64,000 nucleotides of DNA from assembly GCA_002480645.1 (NCBI GenBank), contig DLCN01000031.1, positions 1-64,000 on the forward strand, given 5' to 3'. Below the pieces are notes generated by a model. The model saw only the letters and a program-made list of their open reading frames with translations, was not told where the DNA came from and did not search any database. This document shows positions 1 to 7,597 of this stretch, piece by piece; position 1 is the first letter of the stretch, and every line of letters begins with the position of its first letter. The translations under genes were made by a program, and so were the position numbers. Source of the stretch: Balneolaceae bacterium UBA7797 (GTDB lineage: Bacteria > Bacteroidota > Rhodothermia > Balneolales > Balneolaceae).

Positions 1-30
1 GAATTAGAAATAAAGTCATCAGCATCGTTC

Positions 31-98
31 CACTCAAAACTCAAAACTCAAATCTCAAAACTCAAAACTCAAAACTCAGAACTCATCACTCAAAACTC
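31..98. repeat. CTCAAAA short tandem tract
   Basis: The heptamer-like unit CTCAAAA is repeated with occasional substitutions (CTCAAAT, CTCAGAA, CTCATCA). Similar tracts lie at about 329-381 and 7084-7121. The unit is too short and gap-free to be a CRISPR repeat. Confidence 0.8.
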
Positions 99-106
99 TA
101 CCTCCC

Positions 107-208
107 TTCACGAGGAGTGGATACGACGAAGTGATCTCAGGGTCTTTGATGTGAAAGGAAATACTGAGACTGCTTCTCCGTCAGCCGACGGATCGCAGAG
201 GATGGCAA
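107..208. repeat. REP/BIME-like inverted-repeat element, copy 1
   Basis: The left arm runs TTCACGAGGAGTGGATACGA and on to GAAGTGATCTC. The right part contains GAGACTGCTTC and a CGCAGAGGATGGCAA end. The two arms are imperfect reverse complements, sharing the CGAG, GAAG and CTC landmarks. The layout resembles the widespread bacterial repeats of the type CATTGCGAGGAG...GAAGCAATCTC; that relationship is inferred. Three more copies start at 390, 6711 and 6914. Confidence 0.65.
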
Positions 209-389
209 TATTCAATATTCAATAAGGAATATTCAATGTTCAATTAAGAATGATCAATTAAGAATGGTCAATTAGGAATGTTCAATTAGGAATAGATGAA
301 TTAGAAATAAAGTCATCAGCATCGTTCCACTCAAAACTCAAAACTCAGAACTCAGAACTCAAAACTCAAAACTCAAAACTTTATCTCCC

Positions 390-440
390 TTCACGAGGAG
401 TGGATACGACGAAGTGATCTCAGGGTCTTTGATGAGGGTG
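390..440. repeat. REP-like element, copy 2 (truncated)
   Basis: The first 35 bases are identical in pattern to copy 1 (107-141). The sequence then departs after GGTCTTTGATG and goes directly into the TTCAACATTCAA tract. The right arm present in the other three copies is missing. Confidence 0.6.
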
Positions 441-550
441 GAGTATTCAACATTCAACAAGGAACATTTAATATTCAATTAAGGAATAGGGGGATCAGGA
501 ACATTCATACGAGCAAGCCTGCGTGATCATCTAACATTCAGGAACGGGAT

Positions 551-1426
551 TCAATCAAAACTAAACAGATAGAATCCATTCAGAACCGGGAGTTTGATCT
601 TATTCGGCTTCAGGAATTCCCTTTTTATATCTGCTTTTGTGATCTCTTCGCTTACGGAAAATCCGATCTCTTCCAGAAAATCCACGAATTCCTCTTTGAT
701 CAGCTTGAATTTCAATGACTCCCCGACCAGGCTCACTCCGCTGGTGAACACAAACCGGTGAAAGATATTGAGCTCGTCCAACGAGAAGAATGTGCTGATG
801 AGTCGGTTATTGGGATTGAGTGCTTTTATGTCGGTAAGAACCCGTTCTCCCGGAGTGAGGGAGAGATAATCAAAGAAACCTTCTGCCAGAAAAATGGTTC
901 TGCGTTTTTTATCGAATTCGGGAAAACTCAGCAACGACTCCGACAGACTTTGCCGGGTGAGATTCACCGATTGTAGATGAAGATTCTCATTGGTATAGCC
1001 ATTTTGATCATAGAACCGGTTTTTCTGATCGATCATCACTTCCATATCCAACTCAAAGGAGGGGATGCCCTGTTTTGAGGTAATAGCCGCCTGATGATCG
1101 AATCCGGCGCCAAGAACCACCAGTTGTTCATACCCTTCGTTGAGGGCTTTTTGAAGCATCCGATTCATATAATACTTCCGGCTGATGATGTGCATCAGAT
1201 CCCCGGGTAGCAGTAATTCCTCCGAAAAAATGAAGAATTTACGCCAGAACGGAGCATCGAGGGAATCGTGATACCAGCTCAGATGTCTGGGTAAAAAACG
1301 CACCATTTGTTCATAGAAATTCAGAATGTCTTCGGAAAAAAGAGGCTTTAGCTTGGGATCTTTGGTTAGTCCGTAAAATTTTACAGCGATATACGCCGCA
1401 GTATGCGAGATCTTGATAGAGTTCAT
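551..1426 (-). CDS. Class I SAM-dependent methyltransferase (LCM/TIGR00027-like)
   Basis: A 291-residue protein of the leucine-carboxyl-methyltransferase-like class I SAM methyltransferases. The SAM-binding loop is LVVLGAGFDHQA, followed by an acidic strand end FELDMEVM and later the IFLAEGFFDYL segment typical of this family. The N-terminal SHTAAYIAVKFYGL also fits. Many members modify small molecules; the substrate here cannot be told. I chose the ATG at 1426, just before the conserved N-terminus; an in-frame TTG at 1498 would add 24 residues of low family similarity. It is divergent from mtgA and flanked downstream by a repeat island. Confidence 0.75.
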   Translation of the reverse strand: MNSIKISHTAAYIAVKFYGLTKDPKLKPLFSEDILNFYEQMVRFLPRHLSWYHDSLDAPFWRKFFIFSEELLLPGDLMHIISRKYYMNRMLQKALNEGYEQLVVLGAGFDHQAAITSKQGIPSFELDMEVMIDQKNRFYDQNGYTNENLHLQSVNLTRQSLSESLLSFPEFDKKRRTIFLAEGFFDYLSLTPGERVLTDIKALNPNNRLISTFFSLDELNIFHRFVFTSGVSLVGESLKFKLIKEEFVDFLEEIGFSVSEEITKADIKREFLKPNKIKLPVLNGFYLFSFD

Positions 1427-1632
1427 ATCGTACGCTTTGCGAACAGTTTCACAAAACGGATTATTATTGCCTGATGAATGCGTTGAGTTCGGGCGCAAAA
1501 GGTAAGGCTTGTATCAACAACCTTGAAATTAAATCTCATCTAAAGAGTATTTCTGATGATCTCTTATTGTTTAGAATCGGAAACCTGAAAGGAGAAAACA
1601 GGTAAAAGAAACCGATCTGAATCATAGAAAAT

Positions 1633-2472
1633 ATGAACAAAAAGAAGAGAACATATTCATTTACAACCATCCTGAAAATGACAGCCGGTTTAATAGCCGG
1701 GTACTCATTTTGGTTCTTTTTGCTCCTGCTGGCCTTGCGCTGGGTGAATCCTCCGTTCACTTCCTTCACTTTACAGGAAGACTGGGATGATCAGGGGAAA
1801 GACCGGTATTCGCTCAGGGAATATTGGGTTGAGAAGAATGAACTCCCTGAACATCTGAAATGGGCAGTGATCGCTGCGGAAGATCAGCGGTTTTGGGAAC
1901 ATAACGGGATCGATCTTATTGCCATCTCGAAAGCCCTTGAGGAACGAGAAGAGGAGGGCAGGATCCGCGGGGCGAGTACCATCAGCCAACAGGTCAGCAA
2001 GAATCTGTTTCTTTGGGGAGAACCGTCTTATGTGAGAAAAGGACTGGAGGCGGTTATCACGTTAGGTATTGAATCACTGTGGCCCAAAGACCGGATTCTG
2101 GAAATGTATCTGAATATCGCTGAATTCGGTCCCGGTGTGTATGGTGCCGGGAAAGCGGTGGATGAATATTTCGGGAAACCGGTAAAGGAGCTTAGCGCTG
2201 AGGAAGCAGCCCGCATGGCGGCGGTACTTCCAAATCCGAAAGTGATGAGGATCAATCCGCCATCTCCCTATGTGGCCAAACGAAAAAACTGGATCTTACG
2301 AAATATGACTCAATTGAGTGGAATCAGCTACTATTCACAACCTAAAGAGAAGGAACAGGAATCAGCAAGCTCTGACTTTCCGCACTCCGATTCGATCACC
2401 AAAACAAAGCCTGATCTTTCTAACATCTGGCTGGCTGATTCAGAAGCAGATTCGACTCAAATGGAAAATTAA
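1633..2472 (+). CDS. mtgA: Monofunctional biosynthetic peptidoglycan transglycosylase
   Basis: A GT51 glycosyltransferase that polymerises lipid II into glycan strands at the inner membrane. One N-terminal membrane segment spans about residues 15-38. The catalytic domain shows the family motifs EDQRFWEHNGID (catalytic Glu), RGASTISQQVSKNLFLW and KDRILEMYLNIAEFGPGVYG. No transpeptidase domain follows, and 279 residues is close to the usual MtgA length with a somewhat longer, Ser/Lys-rich C-terminal tail. It stands alone, divergent from the methyltransferase and convergent with the pseudouridine synthase, whose stop is 6 bases away. Confidence 0.93.
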   Translation: MNKKKRTYSFTTILKMTAGLIAGYSFWFFLLLLALRWVNPPFTSFTLQEDWDDQGKDRYSLREYWVEKNELPEHLKWAVIAAEDQRFWEHNGIDLIAISKALEEREEEGRIRGASTISQQVSKNLFLWGEPSYVRKGLEAVITLGIESLWPKDRILEMYLNIAEFGPGVYGAGKAVDEYFGKPVKELSAEEAARMAAVLPNPKVMRINPPSPYVAKRKNWILRNMTQLSGISYYSQPKEKEQESASSDFPHSDSITKTKPDLSNIWLADSEADSTQMEN

Positions 2473-2478
2473 CCCCGG

Positions 2479-3171
2479 TTAGTATTCAAAGAAATTCCAG
2501 GGTTGTCGTTTGGGAGGCTTTGCCTCAAACTTCATGATCTTATCCAGCGTCGGATGTTTTACTTCCAGTCGTACCGCCCGCAAGGCAAGTTCCTTCCCGG
2601 GACCCGTATCTTCCTCCGCATATTTGTAATCTCCCCAGATCGGGTGACCGATCTTCTCCAGCTGAACCCGGATCTGATGTGGTCGACCGGTCTTAAGATC
2701 TACTTCCAGTACACTGTAATGGGCGTTTTGTTTAATGGTCTGAAAGCTTAATTCTGCCCGTTTGGTATTTCCCTTTTTGGATTTAAAGGCTTTTACCGTG
2801 TTTGTCTTTTTGTTCTTTTCAAGATGATGAACGAGGTTGGAGTCCATGGGAGTCATGCCATAGACCAATGCCCAGTAAATTTTTTCCATCCGGTGTTTTC
2901 TGATCTCCTCGGATAACCTGGACGCAGCTTTTGAAGTCTTTGCGAGCACCATCAACCCACTTACCGGTCGATCAAGCCGGTGCACCAGCCCCAGCCACAC
3001 GTTTCCGGGTTTGTTGTATGCTTTCTTTAGGTACTTTTTACACAGATTAAGCACATCAGGATCACCGGTGTGATCTTCCTGAGAGAGTACTCCGGCTGGC
3101 TTATCGATCACCAACAGGTGGTTATCTTCGTAAATAATGGGAATATCGGGACGCGTACGGGTTGTTTTCAT
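2479..3171 (-). CDS. RluA-family pseudouridine synthase
   Basis: A 230-residue RNA pseudouridine synthase of the RluA/RluC/RluD family. The N-terminal IIYEDNHLLVIDKPAGVLSQ and the catalytic motif GLVHRLDRPVSGLMVLAKT (catalytic Asp in HRLDR) are present, as are LKTGRPHQIRVQ and GHPIWGDYKY. There is no S4 domain, so it is the short form; the exact rRNA or tRNA target is unknown. The ATG at 3171 gives the conserved start (MKTTRTRPDIPIIYEDN); an alternative start at 3198 would add nine residues. Confidence 0.9.
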   Translation of the reverse strand: MKTTRTRPDIPIIYEDNHLLVIDKPAGVLSQEDHTGDPDVLNLCKKYLKKAYNKPGNVWLGLVHRLDRPVSGLMVLAKTSKAASRLSEEIRKHRMEKIYWALVYGMTPMDSNLVHHLEKNKKTNTVKAFKSKKGNTKRAELSFQTIKQNAHYSVLEVDLKTGRPHQIRVQLEKIGHPIWGDYKYAEEDTGPGKELALRAVRLEVKHPTLDKIMKFEAKPPKRQPWNFFEY

Positions 3172-3236
3172 AGACAGTAAAACTACGCATTCTGCCAACC
3201 AAATTGCATCCCGATCACATAAAACAAACGAATCAG

Positions 3237-5585
3237 TTAATCTGCTTTCAATAACCGGATATCAAAAACTCCCCCTGCAACGGAATTATCCTTAGCCTGG
3301 AACCGAATGGTCATCTTTTTATTGAACATGATGTCAGGTATCGGATACTCTATGGTATAAAAAGTTGCCTCTTTACCTGTTAAAGAAACTGTTGACAATA
3401 CTTCTCCATTTACGAGAATATCAAAAGTACGGTCTTTGTCACTTCCCGAGTAGGTAACTCCCAACACTTTACCTTCCATATCCGGATTGGCAAAATCGTA
3501 GCTGAACCAACCACGGGCATGACGGTAAAACCGGCCTTCATACACCCCGGATTGAGTGCGTTCGCCCCGGAAATTATGCTCCGTTTCCGGTTGCTGTTCT
3601 CCTGGAACCACCCGGTCAACCGTGCGCTCTTCCAGTGCGATCATCGCGGCTTCCTGATCTTTGGTCTCCTGAATTTTCCGGGCCAGTTCTTCTTGGTTCA
3701 TTACCGGCCAGTACATCATGTAGCGGGCTTCATGAATATTGAAAAAGGGGACCAGTTTAAGGTCTGAAAATTTATCCTGACTGATCAGCGAGGAGATGGA
3801 GAAGGTCATGGGGCCGGTCTGTTCTACCTGATCAGAAATATCATCAGGTGAATCTGTGACCAGAACAGGAGCTTCATCCATGGGATAAAATTCGCCGGAA
3901 GCCACGTGAGCCATCCGGCTGTCATCAGCAAATAGACCGGTGAGGTCGGTGGTGTCCGTAACAGCTGCAAGTACAATGGGACCATGCAGAAAAGCTGCCC
4001 AGGATGAGCCGTCGGGGAGGTATTCAGCGGTGGTTTTCATAGGAAGCTCCACGGTTATACGATCACCGCTTTTCCATTCTCGAGAGATCGGTACGTATGA
4101 AAAAGAATTGGTTCGTGTGCTTACTTTTTTGTCATTCACTAAAATGGTGATATCGCCTTTGATCCACTCCGGCTTGCGAATATTGATACTGAATTTTTTA
4201 GGCTGATCTACTTCAACCACCAGACGGGTGCTCTCTTCAAATGGAAACTGAGTGGTTTGAGTGAGCTTGACGCCCTCATCTTCCCAGTTCAGTTCGGACG
4301 GAATGAACAGATTCACGTACACATCTTTTCCGGCATGAGCATAGATCAGTTCTCCGTACTTACCATGATTCTCCAGCCCGGAACCTACACAGCACCAGAA
4401 ACTGGTTTGTGGTTGTGAATATACCCGGTAATGGCGTGGACGGATAGGGGTGAAATAAACGAATCCACCTTCCGGATTCTGAGAGGACAGGATATGGTTG
4501 TACAATGCCCGTTCATAAAAATTGATGTATTTGGCGTGAGGATCGTCAGTAAACAGCTGTTTCGAGAGCTTCAGCATGTTGTAGGTGTTACAGGTTTCCG
4601 GACCCTGATTTCCACTCACCACGGATGAGAAATCATCTACCGGATTGAAGTGCTCGCGTACGCTGTTTCCGCCAAAAGCCAGAGTGCGTTTATTCACTAC
4701 ATCATCCCAGAAGAATTTGGCGGCTTCAGTCCAGTCTTTCTTCTGCTCATCCAGCTCAGCCACCCGTTGATATCCGATCACTTTTGGGATCTGTGTATTG
4801 GCGTGTTTTCCGGTGAGGTCATCTTCATCTCTTAACAATGGATCCAGGATCTCATGATGAGAAAAGCGTTCAGCCAGCGTGAGATATTTCTCCTCTCCGG
4901 TGATCGCATACACATCAGCAAAGACTTCATTCAACCCGCCATGTTCACTTCTTAGCATTTCCTGTATCTGCTCATCAGAAAGGTCTTTAGTGGTTTCGAT
5001 GAACCAGTCTGTAAGCGCAATAAGCATATCTTTAGCCCGGGGAATATCCGCGATAAGGTAAGCATCCCTAAATCCTGCAAAGGTCTTGTGGATATTGTAA
5101 AGAGGAACCCAGCCGCCATTGAGGGAGAAATTCTGTGCATTGATCGTACCATTGGCGATCTCACTCCAAATACGTTTTCCGTTCGGGATACCTGCCACAT
5201 AGCCATTTCCATTTGCCTGCTGACAACGTTCCAGTTCATCCAGCATGTAATTCAACCGGTCCAGCATTTCCTGATCTCCTGAAGATGCATACATCAATGA
5301 AAGTGCAGTGAGATAATGTCCGCCGATGTGCCCGTCCAGTCCGGTATTCTCCCAGTTACCGTATCGCTCGGCCTTAGGTTCAAGGCCGGCTTCGATCAGA
5401 AAAGGAGCCAGCAGCCGGTCCATATCCAGTTCCAGGATATAGGCTTCATCGGTTTGCTGAGCTTGCAGGAAGGGACTTTCAAGTAGTTTAACCTGATCCA
5501 GACCAAAGGTTTCCAAAGTTTCCGGCTCCTGATTTTGACAGGAAACTAACATAACAATTACAAGAAGGGTTAGGATGCGCTTCAT
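3237..5585 (-). CDS. GH127 family glycoside hydrolase (DUF1680) lipoprotein
   Basis: Probable beta-L-arabinofuranosidase-type enzyme. The start at 5585 gives a clean lipoprotein signal (MKRILTLLVIVMLVSC), placing a mature protein of about 766 residues on a membrane; upstream starts at 5594 (ATG) and 5651 (TTG) lengthen the basic N-region without benefit. Family residues are visible: an acid/base Glu in GGNSVREHF (about 310), the GPETCN metal motif (about 330) and the SFWCCVGSG cysteine pair (about 397), matching the Zn-thiolate site known from the Bifidobacterium GH127 enzyme. The C-terminus carries an extra beta domain. It is a single gene with a palindrome just upstream at 5651-5667. Substrate is uncertain because GH127 specificities vary. 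Confidence 0.88.
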   Translation of the reverse strand: MKRILTLLVIVMLVSCQNQEPETLETFGLDQVKLLESPFLQAQQTDEAYILELDMDRLLAPFLIEAGLEPKAERYGNWENTGLDGHIGGHYLTALSLMYASSGDQEMLDRLNYMLDELERCQQANGNGYVAGIPNGKRIWSEIANGTINAQNFSLNGGWVPLYNIHKTFAGFRDAYLIADIPRAKDMLIALTDWFIETTKDLSDEQIQEMLRSEHGGLNEVFADVYAITGEEKYLTLAERFSHHEILDPLLRDEDDLTGKHANTQIPKVIGYQRVAELDEQKKDWTEAAKFFWDDVVNKRTLAFGGNSVREHFNPVDDFSSVVSGNQGPETCNTYNMLKLSKQLFTDDPHAKYINFYERALYNHILSSQNPEGGFVYFTPIRPRHYRVYSQPQTSFWCCVGSGLENHGKYGELIYAHAGKDVYVNLFIPSELNWEDEGVKLTQTTQFPFEESTRLVVEVDQPKKFSINIRKPEWIKGDITILVNDKKVSTRTNSFSYVPISREWKSGDRITVELPMKTTAEYLPDGSSWAAFLHGPIVLAAVTDTTDLTGLFADDSRMAHVASGEFYPMDEAPVLVTDSPDDISDQVEQTGPMTFSISSLISQDKFSDLKLVPFFNIHEARYMMYWPVMNQEELARKIQETKDQEAAMIALEERTVDRVVPGEQQPETEHNFRGERTQSGVYEGRFYRHARGWFSYDFANPDMEGKVLGVTYSGSDKDRTFDILVNGEVLSTVSLTGKEATFYTIEYPIPDIMFNKKMTIRFQAKDNSVAGGVFDIRLLKAD

Positions 5586-5650
5586 AATTTGCATATTAAA
5601 AATGATTGATTGTGATACAATGTACCGCTCCAACAATATTAAATGTATCA

Positions 5651-5667
5651 ATTACACTTAATGTAAT
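5651..5667. promoter_or_regulatory. Palindrome upstream of the GH127 gene
   Basis: ATTACA-CTTAA-TGTAAT is a perfect 6-bp inverted repeat with a 5-base spacer, 66 bases before the chosen GH127 start. Such a site could be an operator for a sugar-responsive regulator. No regulator gene is adjacent, so the assignment is only positional. Confidence 0.35.
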
Positions 5668-5773
5668 TAGTGAGCATGCAGAATTCAATAAAAGAATTGG
5701 GATTTTTGCTTCCAAGGTTGTAAATATTCACAAAACAGAACCGCAAAGGCGATGCGCCAAAACAGATCATTGA

Positions 5774-6595
5774 ATGTACGATAAGAAGGGGAAGCTCATA
5801 AATGATATTTACGAGAAGGAATTAGCCCGTTTGCAGGCAGAACTCGTAAAACTTCAATATTGGATCAAGGAAAAAGGATTGAAAGTTGCAGTCATATTTG
5901 AGGGAAGGGATGCGGCCGGAAAAGGCGGGGTGATCAAACGTATCACGGAGCCGTTGAATCCAAGAAATGCCCGTGTAGTCGCATTACAGAAACCTACAGA
6001 GAAAGAACGCAATCAATGGTATTTCCAGCGTTATGTGAAGCACTTGCCCACTGCCGGTGAAATGGTGTTATTTGACCGAAGCTGGTATAACAGAGCCGGA
6101 GTGGAACGGGTGATGGGATTTTGCACGGATGATGAGTACGAAGAGTTTTTGTATACCTGTCCACAGTTCGAAGAGATGATCATGCGTTCGGGGATCATTC
6201 TGATAAAGTATTGGTTCTCGATCAGTGACAAGGAACAGAAGAAACGGTTTCTGGCCCGCAACGAAGATCCGATGAAACGGTGGAAATTAAGTCCGATGGA
6301 TATTGAATCACGCACCCGATGGGTCGAGTATTCTAAAGCTAAAGACGTGATGTTTAAGCATACCGATACCGAACAATCTCCCTGGTATGTAGTAAATGCG
6401 GATATTAAACGTCACGCCCGGTTGAATTGTATCTCCCATTTACTCGATCAGATCGATTATGAAGATCTAACTCCGGAACCGATCGAGTTTCCGAAAGTGA
6501 CCAGGCATCCGGATTATAAACGACCTCCGATTGCGAACATGAACTGGGTTCCTGCTATTTTTGGTGAAAATCCGGTAGATGATGAACGAAGTTGA
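5774..6595 (+). CDS. ppk2: Polyphosphate kinase 2 family protein
   Basis: A 273-residue PPK2-family enzyme that transfers phosphate between polyphosphate and nucleoside phosphates. The Walker A motif is FEGRDAAGKGG (residues 43-53), the lid/Arg motif RYVKHLPTAGEMVLFDRSWY contains the Walker B Asp, and the downstream ISDKEQKKRF, MKRWKLSPMD and SPWYVVNADIKR segments are typical. It is a single-domain PPK2 (not the tandem form). Whether it prefers GDP, ADP or AMP cannot be decided by eye. It is divergent from the GH127 gene and followed by repeat island 2. Confidence 0.92.
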   Translation: MYDKKGKLINDIYEKELARLQAELVKLQYWIKEKGLKVAVIFEGRDAAGKGGVIKRITEPLNPRNARVVALQKPTEKERNQWYFQRYVKHLPTAGEMVLFDRSWYNRAGVERVMGFCTDDEYEEFLYTCPQFEEMIMRSGIILIKYWFSISDKEQKKRFLARNEDPMKRWKLSPMDIESRTRWVEYSKAKDVMFKHTDTEQSPWYVVNADIKRHARLNCISHLLDQIDYEDLTPEPIEFPKVTRHPDYKRPPIANMNWVPAIFGENPVDDERS

Positions 6596-6710
6596 TATTC
6601 AATATTTAATATTCAACAGGGAACATTCAATATTCAATTAAGAATTAGGAATAATTCAAATAGGAATAAAACCCGGTCAGGCACTTGGTACGTGAGAAAA
6701 AACAGAACCT

Positions 6711-6802
6711 TTCACGAGGAGTGGATACGACGAAGTGATCTCAGGATCTTGGATATGGATGGGAATACTGTGAATGCTTCGCTCTACTCGCAGAGGTTGA
6801 CA
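6711..6802. repeat. REP/BIME-like element, copy 3
   Basis: Left arm as in copy 1, then CTTGGATATGGATGGGAATA and a right arm with GAATGCTTCGCTCTACTCGC. The right arm reverse-complemented (GCGAGTAGAGCGAAGCATTC) lines up with the left arm CGAGGAGTGGATACGACGAA, supporting a hairpin-capable element. Confidence 0.65.
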
Positions 6803-6913
6803 ATATTCAATATTCAACAAGGAACATTCAACATTCAATTAAGAATTAGGAATAATTCAATTAGGAATAAAACCCGGTCAGGCACTTGGTATCTGAGAAA
6901 AAAAACAGACCCA

Positions 6914-7004
6914 TTCACGAGGAGTGGATACGACGAAGTGATCTCTGGATCTTGGATATGGATGGGAATACTGAGAATGCTTCGCTCTACTCGCAGAGGT
7001 TGAC
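6914..7004. repeat. REP/BIME-like element, copy 4
   Basis: Nearly identical to copy 3, 203 bases downstream, with CTCTGG in place of CTCAGG after the left arm and GAGAATGCTTCG in the right arm. It is part of a tandem duplication of the whole unit. Confidence 0.65.
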
Positions 7005-7135
7005 ATTATTCAACATTCAACAAGGAACATTCAACATTCAATAATTCAATTAGCAATAGGGTAATTAGGAATAATATTACCAGCACTCAAAACTCAAAAC
7101 TCAAAACTCAAAACTCAAAACTAATCCCCCGTTAA

Positions 7136-7579
7136 CTAGTTAGAATTCTTCCTCAATAATTCATTTTGCTCTTTGAGTAAGTCATTCATTTGGGTCAGTA
7201 ACTCAATATTCTTAGGTGTTGCCACCACTTTATTTTTCGGATCTTCAGCTTTTGCCCGGAGTTTATTCATCATTTTAACCACCAAAAAGATCGTAAAGCC
7301 GATGATGAGAAAATCCATCGTTGCGTCGATAAATTTTCCATAGCCGATCGCGATTTCTTCTGTTAATACTGTATCTGCCTGAGTCACAGCTTCTTTCAGC
7401 ACGAGTTTTTTGTCACCCCAGTGTATTCCTCCGGTTAACAGAGAGAGGGGAGGCAGTATGATGTCTTTCACCAGTACATCTACCAGTTTGTTGAATGCGG
7501 CACCGATGATCACCCCGATGGCGATATCGATCATATTCCCTTTTACGGCAAATTCTTTGAATTCCTTCAGGATCTTCAT
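7136..7579 (-). CDS. mscL: Large-conductance mechanosensitive channel
   Basis: A 147-residue MscL, the stretch-gated emergency-release channel of the inner membrane. The N-terminal amphipathic helix and first membrane helix read KEFAVKGNMIDIAIGVIIGAAF, the periplasmic loop carries WGDKKLVL, and the second helix is ATMDFLIIGFTIFLVVKMMN. A charged C-terminal coiled-coil region follows. Length is normal. It lies 18 bases downstream of the GH97 gene on the same strand and may share its transcript. Confidence 0.95.
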   Translation of the reverse strand: MKILKEFKEFAVKGNMIDIAIGVIIGAAFNKLVDVLVKDIILPPLSLLTGGIHWGDKKLVLKEAVTQADTVLTEEIAIGYGKFIDATMDFLIIGFTIFLVVKMMNKLRAKAEDPKNKVVATPKNIELLTQMNDLLKEQNELLRKNSN

Positions 7580-7597
7580 TTGTAAATAAATAAGTGT

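Larger units (their letters stand above)
1..550. repeat. Intergenic composite repeat island 1
   Basis: This stretch has no credible gene. It consists of two tandem composite units. The first 50 bases recur almost exactly at 298-347, so the units are about 297 bp apart. Each unit runs: a shared lead-in, a CTCAAAA tract, a REP-like element beginning TTCACGAGGAGTGGATACGA, and AT-rich TTCAATATTCAA/AATTAGGAAT tracts. The second unit is cut short after the left arm of the REP-like element. The same building blocks return at 6596-7135. The island is also downstream of the methyltransferase gene that ends at 551. Confidence 0.85.
6596..7135. repeat. Intergenic composite repeat island 2
   Basis: There is no credible gene here. 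Two tandem units with a period of 201-203 bp (about 6601-6803 and 6804-7006) each hold a TTCAATATTCAA tract, the phrase AACCCGGTCAGGCACTTGGT and a complete REP-like element. A third, partial unit follows and ends in a CTCAAAA tract at 7084-7121. A 103-codon open frame at 6692-7003 arises because the period is near a multiple of three; it is made of the repeat itself and is not a gene. The island separates convergent ppk2 and mscL. Confidence 0.85.

Noticed and set aside
31..98. CTCAAAA tract as a CRISPR array
   Set aside because: The unit is only seven bases with no unique spacers and no cas genes nearby.
6692..7003. A 103-codon open frame in repeat island 2
   Set aside because: It is made entirely of the repeat unit translated twice (the phrase SGYDEVIS recurs), with no family likeness. 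The near multiple-of-three period explains the openness.
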